Assembly: GCA_903934295.1 (NCBI GenBank)
Contig: CAIZNI010000036.1
Span: forward strand, 1-64,000
Direction: 5' to 3'
Source: an uncultured beta proteobacterium
Lineage (GTDB): Bacteria > Pseudomonadota > Gammaproteobacteria > Burkholderiales > Burkholderiaceae_E
Length of the DNA stretch: 64,000 bases
The notes beneath the pieces are model-generated. The model worked only from the letters and a program-made list of their open reading frames with translations. It searched no databases and had not been told where the DNA came from. Shown here one piece after another: positions 52,816 to 60,859 of this stretch. Positions within the stretch are counted from its first letter, which is position 1, and each line of letters opens with the position of its first letter. Made by a program: the position numbers and the translations under genes.

Positions 52816-54273
52816 ATGACGGCCCCGGGTAGCCCTGAAACCCCGCCAGAGCGCTTCGACGCCGCCGGGGAAGGGCAGACCCCTGCCGACACGGTGAGCG
52901 AGCTTCTGACCACGATCTGGCCGCTCCTGGGCCGTCACATCGCCTTCCACCGCCGGCTGGTCGACCTCACCGGCAACGTGAAGGCAGCCTTGCTGCTGTC
53001 GCAGGCGGTGTACTGGACCCGACACGGCCGCGACATCGCGCAGCGCGACGGCTGGTTCCACAAGACCGCCGAGCAGTGGGAGCTCGAGCTTGGACTGTCT
53101 GCCCGCGAGCAGACGAGTGCCCGCGATTTGCTGCGTACCCGGGTGCTGCTCGAAGAGCAGCGCCTCGGCCTGCCAGCCCGGATGCACTTCCGCCTCAATC
53201 TGGAGGTGCTCGGTCGTCGGCTGGCCGAACGGGTGGACGCCCGGCTTCTGACCGCCCCCGGCACCGACTGGCATAACCGGATGCTGATCGCCGAGCTGCT
53301 GGGCCCGGCGGTGGCCTTCCATCGCGCCCTCGCGGCGGTGGCCGGCGGTATCCATGGCGGGTTGCTGTTGTCCCGTGCGCTGCACCTCACCCGGCTTCAG
53401 GCACGGCGCCAGCCCGACCTCTGGATTGCCGACTCCGCCGCCCACTGGTTCGAGGAACTGGGGCTGTCGCGGCGGGAGCAGGAGGCCGCCCGCCGCGACC
53501 TGCTGCAGATCGGCGTGTGGGAGGAACGGATGGCGGGCATGCCGTCGAGCCTCCTCGCGCGGCTGCGACTCGAGGTGCTGGAGGCGCTGCTCGGTGGCCG
53601 TTCCGACAGCCTGCTGGCAGTTCCGGCGGGTTCCGCTGCAGTCCGCGGCAACGCCACAGCCAGCGTGTCGCCAAACGTCGAAACAAGAGTGCGGCATTCC
53701 CACAGTCTTGTTTCGACGAAACCGCCAAGCTTGATTCGACAAAACAGCCATCAGTGTTCCGACGAAACCGCCATCCCCCATAAAGAACAGAGTACAGGTG
53801 ATTCACTACAACCACAGAACACGGTGTCACCGCCGGCCGGGGAGCCACCGCTCTCGGCGGCCGTAGGTGGTGGTGAAGCACTGATCTTCCCGGATCGGCT
53901 GCTGCCCCAGGAGCGAGACGCAGCCCAGCGGCTGCTGAGCCAGGTGGCCGACCAGCCCCAGGCGCTCCTCGACGAACTCTCCGGCCGCCTGCAGACCGAG
54001 CAGGTGCGCAGCCCGGTCGCCTACCTGCGGGGCCTGATCCAGCGCGCCGCGGCTGGCCAGTTCGTGCCAGAGCTTGCACCCCGCATTGCCGCCGAGCGCG
54101 ATCGCCTCCACCGGGAAGCAGAAGCCCGCCGGGCGCAGGACGCCGAAGAGCGCCGGCTCGCCGCCGAGCGTGCAACTCCCGAGTACCAGTTGCGCGAGCG
54201 CGAGCGCAGGCAGCGCATCAGCGAACTGCTGAGCGACATGCGCCGCCGCATCGGCACGCCGCCCGGGCGGTGA
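52816..54273 (+). CDS. STY4528-like replication protein of the element
   Basis: Protein of 485 residues. Two winged-helix-like modules lie at about 36-140 (FHRRLVDLTGNVKAALLLS, LSAREQTSARDLL, GLPARMHFRL) and 158-262 (FHRALAAVAGGIHGGLLLS, LSRREQEAARRDLL, GMPSSLLARL). A Ser/Thr/His-rich linker near 287-330 is encoded by a set of DNA repeats. The C-terminal domain (LLDELSGRLQTEQVRSPVAY) ends in a charged coiled coil. Position and layout fit the pathogenicity-island replication protein called STY4528. Replication function is inferred. Confidence 0.75.
   Translation: MTAPGSPETPPERFDAAGEGQTPADTVSELLTTIWPLLGRHIAFHRRLVDLTGNVKAALLLSQAVYWTRHGRDIAQRDGWFHKTAEQWELELGLSAREQTSARDLLRTRVLLEEQRLGLPARMHFRLNLEVLGRRLAERVDARLLTAPGTDWHNRMLIAELLGPAVAFHRALAAVAGGIHGGLLLSRALHLTRLQARRQPDLWIADSAAHWFEELGLSRREQEAARRDLLQIGVWEERMAGMPSSLLARLRLEVLEALLGGRSDSLLAVPAGSAAVRGNATASVSPNVETRVRHSHSLVSTKPPSLIRQNSHQCSDETAIPHKEQSTGDSLQPQNTVSPPAGEPPLSAAVGGGEALIFPDRLLPQERDAAQRLLSQVADQPQALLDELSGRLQTEQVRSPVAYLRGLIQRAAAGQFVPELAPRIAAERDRLHREAEARRAQDAEERRLAAERATPEYQLRERERRQRISELLSDMRRRIGTPPGR
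53677..53782 (+). repeat. 23-bp iterons inside the replication gene (candidate origin)
   Basis: Three direct repeats start at 53714 (CGACGAAACCGCCA), 53737 (CGACAAAACAGCCA) and 53760 (CGACGAAACCGCCA), spaced exactly 23 bp. An inverted copy of the upstream half, GTCGAAACAAG (53677-53687), pairs with CTTGTTTCGAC (53707-53717). A 41-base tract after the last repeat (53779-53819) is about 60 percent A+T in a GC-rich gene. The set looks like an initiator-binding array with a melting region. Origin function is inferred. Confidence 0.65.
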
Positions 54274-54353
54274 TGCCTGCCGCGGCACGCCCTTCATCCA
54301 ACAACGCCAATCGCGCCCCTGTCCCCGCAACCCATAGCCCTGAGGACCACACC

Positions 54354-55268
54354 ATGCCCACCGAAGACCTTCGAACCACCGTCGGCGCCGACATCGCAAC
54401 GAGCGAGAAGCCAGCAGGCGAACCCGCCCCGGAATCCCTTGCGAGCGGTAAAGCGCCCACCAGCACGCGCAGCCGCACCCGAAGCACCATCGGCCGGCTG
54501 GACGAGCAGGCGCCCGACGTAATGACGCTGCACACCCGCGAGGCCTGGCAGATGTTCACCGGTCGAAGCGCCGACGCCAGCGGCCAGACGCCGGCCATCC
54601 CGGGTGGTCGGCGCTTTGCCGCCGTGTTGCGGGCGATCTGGGCGCTCTCCGCCCGCGACAACCCCTACGCCGACTGGATCCTGATCCGGGTCACCCAGCG
54701 ACTGAGCGAGATCCGTGCGCAGATGTCCAGGACCATCGAGGCGCGTGAGGCCGAGCTGGAGCGACTGCGCAGCCGGGGTCTGAGCCTGTCGGTGCTGGCC
54801 TCTAGCCGGCCGGTGACGGTAGAGCTGGGCTTCCGCAGCCCCTACGGCTACGCCACCGCCGAGGCGATCGTCGAGTTCGACTACCACGTGCGCCTGGTGC
54901 AGACGCTGATGCTCAAGGACCGGTTGAGCGACGAGGCGGGGCGGGAGGCGATCCGGGAGATCGGCCGGGGGCTGCGCGCCCTGTTCCTGGAGCCCATCCG
55001 TTGGGAGCGGTCGTTGATGCGCGAGGAGATGTTGCCGCTGTCGCGGGCCGACTTTCTGCCTGGCGCCGCAGAGGCGGCACGAATGCGCGTGCAAGCGGCC
55101 GTGAGCCTGTTCGGCGAAGTGCCGCGCGCGGTCTTCACCGGCGAGGAGGCGCCCCGACACACCCAGCGCCGCGTCACCCCCACAGCGGCGGAACTCCGGC
55201 TGCTGCGCGAAGCATCGCTGAGCCCAGTGGCCGAACCGTCGGTGCCGGCCGAAGGGCAACTGCTGTGA
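54354..55268 (+). CDS. PFL_4669-type integrating conjugative element protein
   Basis: Protein of 304 residues. The core LHTREAWQMFTGR, AAVLRAIWALSARDNPYADW, VTVELGFRSPYGYATAEAIV, EFDYHVRLVQTLMLKDRLS and FTGEEAPRHTQR matches the family found after the replication gene in PFGI-1-type elements (TIGR03761). The N-terminal 50 residues are Ser/Thr/Ala-rich. The ATG at 54354 has AGGA upstream. Function unknown. Confidence 0.8.
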   Translation: MPTEDLRTTVGADIATSEKPAGEPAPESLASGKAPTSTRSRTRSTIGRLDEQAPDVMTLHTREAWQMFTGRSADASGQTPAIPGGRRFAAVLRAIWALSARDNPYADWILIRVTQRLSEIRAQMSRTIEAREAELERLRSRGLSLSVLASSRPVTVELGFRSPYGYATAEAIVEFDYHVRLVQTLMLKDRLSDEAGREAIREIGRGLRALFLEPIRWERSLMREEMLPLSRADFLPGAAEAARMRVQAAVSLFGEVPRAVFTGEEAPRHTQRRVTPTAAELRLLREASLSPVAEPSVPAEGQLL

Positions 55269-55606
55269 GGGCCGGCCTGAATCGAGCGTCGAGCGCCCCG
55301 CAGCTCGATGCGGCGCAGTGGCGGATGCTGTGCGCGATCGCCCGCGACGCCATCGCTGCGGCCTGCACCCACGGCTCCGAGAGCTTAGTTTTCCACGGCT
55401 ATCGCGTGGCAGCCCGGCGAGTCGAGATCGGTAACTCGGTTGCCATCGAGGTCACCGTCAGCCTGTCGCTGTTGGGCGCCGCCTGCCTTCCGGCCGCTGT
55501 CCGCACTGAGGTTGCGCTTCCCGTCGAAGTCGGAACAGCATCGGTCATCGCGTGGCGTTGCGCCTGTGGGCGTGCGGTCTGCGCAGAGGTTCCTTCCGCT
55601 GGCTGA
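55265..55606 (+). CDS. small hypothetical protein
   Basis: A GTG start overlapping the previous stop (GTGA) would give 113 residues. Segments WRMLCAIARDAIAAACTHGS and VAIEVTVSLSLLGAACLPAA look protein-like, and the C-terminus has several Cys (AWRCACGRAVCAEV). No family is recognised. The tight overlap with the upstream gene supports it; lack of recognisable domains leaves it uncertain. Confidence 0.45.
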   Translation: MRAGLNRASSAPQLDAAQWRMLCAIARDAIAAACTHGSESLVFHGYRVAARRVEIGNSVAIEVTVSLSLLGAACLPAAVRTEVALPVEVGTASVIAWRCACGRAVCAEVPSAG

Positions 55607-55710
55607 GTCAGCCCGATTGATGCGCGTAACGCATCGCCCGAATCCGGTCAGATCTCCTGAAAACCGGGAGCCGCAAGGCTCGGAGATGTCGTGAGTTGCT
55701 TCAACCCAGC

Positions 55711-55728
55711 CGGGGAGTTCCGTCCCCG
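55711..55728 (+). promoter_or_regulatory. leader hairpin 1, before the DUF3577 gene
   Basis: CGGGGA-GTTCCG-TCCCCG, a perfect 6-bp stem with a 6-base loop. Downstream comes GGGGGTGGTCTTC and TTCTT, also found after leader hairpin 3. The DUF3577 ATG follows 52 bases after the hairpin with a GTAGGAGG site. Confidence 0.6.
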
Positions 55729-55780
55729 AGCAGGGGGTGGTCTTCCCAATTCTTGTGTTCCATGTCCGTAGGAGGCCATC

Positions 55781-56218
55781 ATGTCCGAGTCCACTCAAGC
55801 CAACAGCGCGTCGTTCTTCAACCTGCACGTCGAGGGCGTCGGTTATCTCAACCGCGTCCGCGTCATCAAGCCGAAGAAGGGTCAGGAGTTCCTGGCCTGC
55901 ACCGTCTCCGCCCTGCGCGGCAGCGATGCCGATGTCAGCTACACGAAGTTCGACTGCCGTGTCAGCGGTGCTGACGCCCAGAGCGTCGTCAAGCGCCTGG
56001 AGGCCGACGTCGCCGCCGAGAAGGCGGTGATCATCGGCTTCCGGATCGCCGACATCTACCCCGAGCTGTTCACCTTCGAGAAGGGTGAGCGCAAGGGGCA
56101 GCCTGGTGTCGCCATCAAGGGTCGGCTGCTGCGCATCAAGTTCGCCAAGGTCAATGGCGTGGCGATCGATGTGCCGCAACCCGCTCGCCCGATGGAGCGC
56201 GAAGACGTGCCGTTCTGA
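55781..56218 (+). CDS. DUF3577 (STY4534-like) element protein
   Basis: Protein of 145 residues: FFNLHVEGVGYLNRVRVIKP, KKGQEFLACTVSALRGSDAD and VAIKGRLLRIKFAKVNGVAI. The family is typical of PFGI-1/SPI-7-type elements. Segment order suggests an OB-like fold, and the C-terminus ends EREDVPF, resembling the acidic DDDIPF tip by which single-strand DNA-binding proteins recruit partners. A ssDNA-binding role is inferred. The ATG at 55781 has AGGAGG seven bases upstream. Confidence 0.82.
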   Translation: MSESTQANSASFFNLHVEGVGYLNRVRVIKPKKGQEFLACTVSALRGSDADVSYTKFDCRVSGADAQSVVKRLEADVAAEKAVIIGFRIADIYPELFTFEKGERKGQPGVAIKGRLLRIKFAKVNGVAIDVPQPARPMEREDVPF

Positions 56219-56254
56219 GTCGTGTTGACCGTCTGACTGTCGTTTCTTCATCCA

Positions 56255-56282
56255 CCCCCTGGGGAGTTCGCTCCCTGGGGGG
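56255..56282 (+). promoter_or_regulatory. leader hairpin 2, before radC
   Basis: CCCCC-T-GGGGAG-TTCG-CTCCCT-GGGGG folds into a 12-bp hairpin with two G-T pairs and a stable TTCG tetraloop. It lies 36 bases before the radC ATG. A GGAG/CTCC pair follows at 56281-56293. Confidence 0.6.
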
Positions 56283-56317
56283 AGGAACTCTCCCCACCGT
56301 TTGCGAAGGAGAGTTCC

Positions 56318-56923
56318 ATGAGTTCCGATCTGCACTCGCCCGTCGAGTCCTTGTCTGACGCCCATCTGCTGGGCGTGCTGGTGGGCCAGCGCCATGCCCA
56401 GCATCTGTTGAAAGACGCCAGCGGCAGCCTCGCGAGGTTGCTGCACGAGCCGAGCGCCCAGGCCTACGGGGCACCGCAAGTGACGTCGAAGCTGAAGGCG
56501 GCCACCGAGCTGGTGCGCCGGTCTCTGGCAGAGGCGTTGCAGCGGCAGGACGTGCTCAGCTCGCCGGCCCATGTGCGTACCTACCTGCGGGTGAAGCTCG
56601 CCAGACTTGAGCACGAGGTCTTCTTCGTGCTCTTCCTGGACGCTCACAACCGGGTGATTGCGGCGGAGGAGATGTTCCGGGGCACCCTGACCCAGACCAG
56701 CGTCTACCCGCGCGAAGTCGTCAAGCGTGCCTTGAAGCTCAATGCGCTCGGGGTCATCCTGGCCCACAACCACCCTTCCGGAGTGGCTGAGCCCAGCCGG
56801 GCTGACGAGTTCCTCACGCAGACGTTGCGCTCGTCCTTGCAGTTGATCGATGTGCGGGTCCTGGACCACGTCATCGTCGGCGGCAACGACCTTGTGTCGT
56901 TTGCTGAACGCGGTCTTCTGTAG
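56318..56923 (+). CDS. radC: RadC-family JAB/MPN domain protein
   Basis: Protein of 201 residues; the C-terminal two-thirds form a JAMM-type domain with [40 protein letters not shown], and the metal motif [16 protein letters not shown] (HxH...D). RadC-like proteins are common on mobile elements; their role is uncertain despite the name. The N-terminal helix-hairpin-helix of chromosomal RadC is absent or reduced. The ATG has GAAGGAGAG upstream. Confidence 0.9.
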   Translation: MSSDLHSPVESLSDAHLLGVLVGQRHAQHLLKDASGSLARLLHEPSAQAYGAPQVTSKLKAATELVRRSLAEALQRQDVLSSPAHVRTYLRVKLARLEHEVFFVLFLDAHNRVIAAEEMFRGTLTQTSVYPREVVKRALKLNALGVILAHNHPSGVAEPSRADEFLTQTLRSSLQLIDVRVLDHVIVGGNDLVSFAERGLL

Positions 56924-56947
56924 TTCGTTCTCTTCGTTGTTCCCACC

Positions 56948-56994
56948 GCACGGCTTGCCGTGCATTTCTGCGGCCCGGGCTTCAACCCGGGCCG
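56948..56994 (+). terminator. two GC-rich hairpins after radC
   Basis: GCACGGC-TT-GCCGTGC (56948-56963) and CGGCCCGGG-CTTCAA-CCCGGGCCG (56971-56994) stand in series about 25 and 48 bases after the radC stop. The first is followed only by a short ATTTCT, so termination is possible but not certain; they may instead stabilise or process the transcript. Confidence 0.45.
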
Positions 56995-57007
56995 ATTCAC
57001 CACCCAT

Positions 57008-57027
57008 GCGGGGATGTACCTCCCCGC
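57008..57027 (+). promoter_or_regulatory. leader hairpin 3, before the DUF932 gene
   Basis: GCGGGGA-TGTACC-TCCCCGC, a perfect 7-bp stem and 6-base loop, 42 bases before the ATG. It is followed by GGGGGGTCGTCTTC and GTTCTTCC, similar to the tract after leader hairpin 1. Confidence 0.6.
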
Positions 57028-57069
57028 TGGGAGGGGGGTCGTCTTCGCGTTCTTCCAAGGAGCTTTTCC

Positions 57070-58146
57070 ATGAAAACCGGACGCACCCTCGTCGATCTCG
57101 CTGGCGAACTCGAACGCCAGATGTCCTCCAAGCGCGACCTGGTCGTGCCTTCGTCCCTGCTTCAGTGCCGCACCGACGAGGGCGGCGCGCTGAAGATGCT
57201 GGTCGATGTCCGCAGTGCTGACACTGCGGTCGCCCGCGAATACGGTGTGACGGACTTGGCGCGTCGGCAGCTCGCCGACAAGCTCAAGATCCCGTTCGCC
57301 TACTTCGAGCGCATGCGCAGCGAGCAGCCCACGCTGCTCGATCGCAACGTCAACACCTGGCTGCAGTCGGATGGCGACCGTCGGATGATCCGCACGCTGG
57401 ACGGGCAGGTGAGGGCGGTGTTGTCTGACCGCTACCGGCGGCTGGACAACTTCGACCTCGCCGAGAACGTGCTGCCCATCCTGCAGCGGCTGGAAGGTGC
57501 ACGCTTCGAGTCGGTGGAACTCACAGACACGAAGATGTACCTGAAGGTCGTCACGCCGCGAGTGAGCTTCGAGGTCGCCCCTGGCGACATCGTCCAGGCC
57601 GGCATCGTCATCACCAACTCGGAGGTGGGTTGCGGCACCCTGTCGGTGCAGCCGCTCGTCTTCCGTCTGGTGTGCCGCAACGGCCTGATCGCCTCGGACC
57701 ACGCCCTGCGCAAGACCCATGTCGGTCGGGCGCTGGGTGCGGAGACCGAGTCGGTGAATGTCTACCGCGACGACACGCTCGCCGCCGACGACCGCGCCTT
57801 CTTCCTGAAGGTACGGGACGTGGTGGAGGCGGCCGTCTCGGAGACGACGTTTCGGCAGATCGCGCTGAAGATGCAGAAGACGCGCGAGATCCCGCTGACC
57901 GGTGAACCGGTCAAGGCCGTGGAGGTGCTGGCCAACCGCTACACGCTCAACGACACCGAGCGGGCAGGGGTGCTGCGGCACCTCATCGTCGAAGGCGATC
58001 TCACCGCCTACGGCCTGGTCAATGCCGTCACCCACTACTCTCAGGAGGTGACAGACTACGACCGGGCGACCGACTTCGAGGCGCTGGGAGGCAAGCTCAT
58101 CGAGCTGTCGGCCAGTGACTGGAGGGAGGTGGTGACGGCGGGGTGA
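57070..58146 (+). CDS. DUF932-domain protein
   Basis: Protein of 358 residues. It starts MKTGRTLVDLAGELERQ and includes LLDRNVNTWLQSDGDRRMIR, VRAVLSDRYRRLDNFDLAEN, GIVITNSEVGCGTLSVQPLV and RLVCRNGLIASDHALRKTHV, all typical of DUF932 (phage/plasmid-like). Such proteins are widespread on mobile elements; function is not established. Last gene of the element's conserved block before the cargo. Confidence 0.88.
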   Translation: MKTGRTLVDLAGELERQMSSKRDLVVPSSLLQCRTDEGGALKMLVDVRSADTAVAREYGVTDLARRQLADKLKIPFAYFERMRSEQPTLLDRNVNTWLQSDGDRRMIRTLDGQVRAVLSDRYRRLDNFDLAENVLPILQRLEGARFESVELTDTKMYLKVVTPRVSFEVAPGDIVQAGIVITNSEVGCGTLSVQPLVFRLVCRNGLIASDHALRKTHVGRALGAETESVNVYRDDTLAADDRAFFLKVRDVVEAAVSETTFRQIALKMQKTREIPLTGEPVKAVEVLANRYTLNDTERAGVLRHLIVEGDLTAYGLVNAVTHYSQEVTDYDRATDFEALGGKLIELSASDWREVVTAG

Positions 58147-58352
58147 GGAGGACTCCCGGTGGGCTGGCCGATGGGCTGGCTTGCCGGGGGCATCTCGGTC
58201 ATATGTCTGCCTTGTCGCCCGGTCAAGCCTCACGGCTGGCCGGGCGATGGCTTTTCTCGATGGCCACCCCGTGCTCGCCGAGCCGATCGCTCTGCGTGGC
58301 CGTGGCGCCCACAGGTTGCGCATGGCTCCCAAAATGGGAGATACTACGGCCA

Positions 58353-58661
58353 ATGAGGGTCGTTGCGAAAAGCAGCCTGCAGAAGTTCTGGGAGCGTCCG
58401 GGTTGTGCTGACGCCCGGGGGCCGCTACACAGCTGGTACGTCGAGGCCGTCAAGGCGACATGGCGTACGCCTCAGGACATCAAGGACCAGTACGCCAGCG
58501 CCAGCATCTGCGGCAACAACCGGGTGGTGTTCAACGTGGGCGGCAACAAGTACCGGCTGGTGGTCGAGATCCAGTACCAGGCCAGCATCGTCTGGGTGAA
58601 ATTCGTGGGAACCCATGCGCAGTACGACCGAATCGACGTGGAGACCGTCAATGAGTATTAA
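58353..58661 (+). CDS. higB: HigB-family mRNA interferase toxin
   Basis: Protein of 102 residues beginning MRVVAKSSLQKFWERPGCAD. It shows ICGNNRVVFNVGGNKYRLVV and VWVKFVGTHAQYDRID, the RelE-like HigB fold. HigB toxins cleave mRNA in the ribosome. It lies upstream of the antitoxin, the reversed order typical of higBA, and its stop overlaps the higA start by 11 bases. The ATG at 58353 is chosen from the family N-terminus. Confidence 0.92.
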   Translation: MRVVAKSSLQKFWERPGCADARGPLHSWYVEAVKATWRTPQDIKDQYASASICGNNRVVFNVGGNKYRLVVEIQYQASIVWVKFVGTHAQYDRIDVETVNEY

Positions 58662-59010
58662 GCCGATCCGCAATGATGACGACCTCCAGCGCGCCTTCAA
58701 GCGGCTGGAAAAGATCTTCCAGGCCGAGGAGGGCACCTCGCAGGCGGATGAGCGGGACGTGCTCGTGACGCTGATCGAAGCCTACGAGAACAAGCACTAC
58801 GACTTCGGGCCAGCCGACCCGGTGGAAGCGATCAAGTTCCGCATGGAGCAGGAGGGCCTGACCCCGCGCGATCTCGAGCCCTACATCGGCCAGAGCGGCC
58901 GGGTGTCGGAGGTGCTGAATCGCAAGCGCGCCTTGAGCCTGCGCATGGTCAAGCGCCTGCACGATGGGCTGCGGATTCCTTACGAGAGCCTGCTGGCCGG
59001 CGTACGGTAG
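58651..59010 (+). CDS. higA: HigA-family antitoxin
   Basis: Protein of 119 residues. The C-terminal HTH reads EGLTPRDLEPYIGQSGRVSE then VLNRKRALSLRMVKRLHDGL, as in the larger HigA antitoxins. It should neutralise HigB and repress the operon. The ATG at 58651 lies within the end of higB, giving coupled translation. Such pairs commonly stabilise mobile elements. Confidence 0.92.
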   Translation: MSIKPIRNDDDLQRAFKRLEKIFQAEEGTSQADERDVLVTLIEAYENKHYDFGPADPVEAIKFRMEQEGLTPRDLEPYIGQSGRVSEVLNRKRALSLRMVKRLHDGLRIPYESLLAGVR

Positions 59011-59022
59011 GTCGCCTCGACG

Positions 59023-59811
59023 GTGATGACGCCACCGGTCTTCCGCCGCTACCTCGGCATCCACTACGCCGGGGCGGAGACCCCAGACTCAGCGCTCAAA
59101 AGCCTGCGCGTCTGCAGCGCCACACCCGAGACGCCGCCGCAGGAGGTCCTGCCACCGCCCGGGCCGCTCAGGTACTGGTGCCGTCGGGAGCTGGCCCATT
59201 GGCTGGCCGGGGAACTCGCCGGCGACACGCCCACCATCGTGGGCATCGACCACGCGCTGTCGTTTCCACTTCGGTACTTCGAGGTCCACCAGCTTGCGCC
59301 GGACTGGATGGCCTTTCTGGAGGACTTCCATCGCCACTGGCCGACCGATGCACCGCACACCTACGTGGACTTCATCCTCAACGGGGCCAGAGGCCAAAGC
59401 GCCGAGCGCATGGGCAGCCCCAGATGGATGCGGCTGACGGACGATCGCTGCAAGGTGGCTCGGTCGGTTTTCCAGTTCGAGGGGCAGGGGAAGGTCGCCG
59501 CTGCGACGCATGCCGGATTGCCGTGGATCCTTTTCCTGAAGCGCGCGTTGGGCGATCGGCTTCATGTCTGGCCGTTTGACGGCTGGAGCATCCCGGCCGG
59601 CAATTCGGCACTGGTCGAGGTGCGGCCGGCGATGTGGCGAGACCTGGAGCCAATGGCCGCGCTGACCGCTGGGCAGAAGGATGCCTTTGTGACTGCGTCG
59701 TGGTTGAAGGCGGCTGACCGATCAGGTGAACTGGCCGACATGCTGCGGCCGGCGCTGTCGCCGCCAGAGCGGCTGGTTTGCGGGGTCGAGGGCTGGATAC
59801 TGGGGTCGTAG
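59023..59811 (+). CDS. DUF429-like RNase H-fold protein
   Basis: Protein of 262 residues. YLGIHYAGAE near residue 10 and TIVGIDHALSFPLRYF near 70 look like the first two acidic strands of DUF429 proteins. VWPFDGWSIPAGNSALVEVR then PAMW, and QKDAFVTASWLK near 222, match the later conserved strand and the D-A helix. No biochemical role is known. It starts 12 bases after higA and may be co-transcribed with the toxin-antitoxin pair. Assignment is by pattern. Confidence 0.55.
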   Translation: MMTPPVFRRYLGIHYAGAETPDSALKSLRVCSATPETPPQEVLPPPGPLRYWCRRELAHWLAGELAGDTPTIVGIDHALSFPLRYFEVHQLAPDWMAFLEDFHRHWPTDAPHTYVDFILNGARGQSAERMGSPRWMRLTDDRCKVARSVFQFEGQGKVAAATHAGLPWILFLKRALGDRLHVWPFDGWSIPAGNSALVEVRPAMWRDLEPMAALTAGQKDAFVTASWLKAADRSGELADMLRPALSPPERLVCGVEGWILGS

Positions 59812-59967
59812 TGCCAGCCAGGGGAATTGGTAGACCGGAAGCGGTCATCTCCTGGCGGTCGCGACCGCCATGTGGAAGGCTGCATCAGACTGGTAGCGGG
59901 CGCTCGCCGTTGCGGCACGATGGGCGGCTATCGACCCTCAGGAGCCGTTGGTCCTGTGGGAGAGCGG

Positions 59968-60450
59968 TCATTCACTCGTTGAGCCGTTACTGCGACGCCC
60001 GCGGTTGCCATGGGCTCCCGACACATGCGGGCTTACCGACCTGATGCTCGTCGCTGAGGACGTCTGCACCAGCTTGTTCAGGATGCCGCAGTGCTCTGCA
60101 TCGCGGACACCGGCGCATTGCTCGCGCAGCACCTTCAATTGCTTCTCCAGCTGGCGCAACTCGCGGATGCGTGTGGCGACATGGCCGATGTGCTCATCGA
60201 GCAGCGCGTTGACCTCGCCGCACTCCGCTTGCGGTTCGTCCTTGAACCGCAACAGCACGCGGATCTCGTCCAGCGTCATGTCCAGCGACCTGCAGTGGCG
60301 CACGAAGGCCAGCCGCTCGACATGCTCGGGCCCATAGATGCGGTAGTTGCCTTCACTGCGCGGCGCTTGCGGCAGCAAGCCTTCGCGCTCGTAGTAGCGG
60401 ATGGTCTCGACCTGGGTCTGCGCCGACAGCGCCAGTTCACCGATCTTCAT
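59968..60450 (-). CDS. MerR-family Cd(II)/Pb(II)-responsive regulator (CadR/PbrR-like)
   Basis: Protein of 160 residues. The N-terminal MerR HTH is MKIGELALSAQTQVETIRYY then EREGLLPQAP. The metal site cysteines of the CadR/PbrR group are present at Cys77 (AECGEVNALLDEHIGH), Cys112 and Cys121 (EQCAGVRDAEHCGILNKL). MerR regulators distort long-spacer promoters to activate efflux genes. It lies 15 bases downstream of the ynfA-like gene on the same strand; the CDF gene is divergent. Confidence 0.88.
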   Translation of the reverse strand: MKIGELALSAQTQVETIRYYEREGLLPQAPRSEGNYRIYGPEHVERLAFVRHCRSLDMTLDEIRVLLRFKDEPQAECGEVNALLDEHIGHVATRIRELRQLEKQLKVLREQCAGVRDAEHCGILNKLVQTSSATSIRSVSPHVSGAHGNRGRRSNGSTSE

Positions 60451-60465
60451 GCTTGAGTCCCTTCC

Positions 60466-60804
60466 TCAGCTTGCCGCCCTGGGCTGCAGGGCAATGATCG
60501 CCATGCCGACAAGGCAGATGCCTCCACCGACAAGGTCCCATCGCGTCGGTACCACTCCGTCGACGCGCCACAGCCAGATTAGGGCGACGACGACATACAC
60601 ACCTCCGTAGGCCGCGTAGGTGCGGCCAGCGGCACTGGGATGCAGCGTCAACAGCCAAGCGAACACCGCCAGCGATGCGGCCGCCGGCAGCAGCCACCAG
60701 ACCGGCCGCCCCTGCGTGAGCACGAGCCAAGGCAGGTAGCACCCGACGATCTCGGCAACCGCAGTGACGAAGAACAGTCCGGTGACGCGGAGGAAGTCGA
60801 ACAT
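60466..60804 (-). CDS. YnfA/UPF0060 small membrane protein
   Basis: Protein of 112 residues with four hydrophobic segments. [20 protein letters not shown] then [28 protein letters not shown] and [16 protein letters not shown] are hallmarks of the UPF0060 family, part of the drug/metabolite transporter superfamily. The ATG at 60804 is the family start. It appears co-transcribed with the downstream CadR-like regulator. Confidence 0.92.
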   Translation of the reverse strand: MFDFLRVTGLFFVTAVAEIVGCYLPWLVLTQGRPVWWLLPAAASLAVFAWLLTLHPSAAGRTYAAYGGVYVVVALIWLWRVDGVVPTRWDLVGGGICLVGMAIIALQPRAAS

Positions 60805-60859
60805 GGATCGAGGCTCTCGGCGCGCATGAAGGGCGGCCAACGATCTGCAGCATAGCCGC

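Noticed and set aside
52612-54399. Long minus-strand open frames opposite the replication genes
   Set aside because: High GC produces long antisense frames; the plus strand holds conserved modules and overlapping starts.
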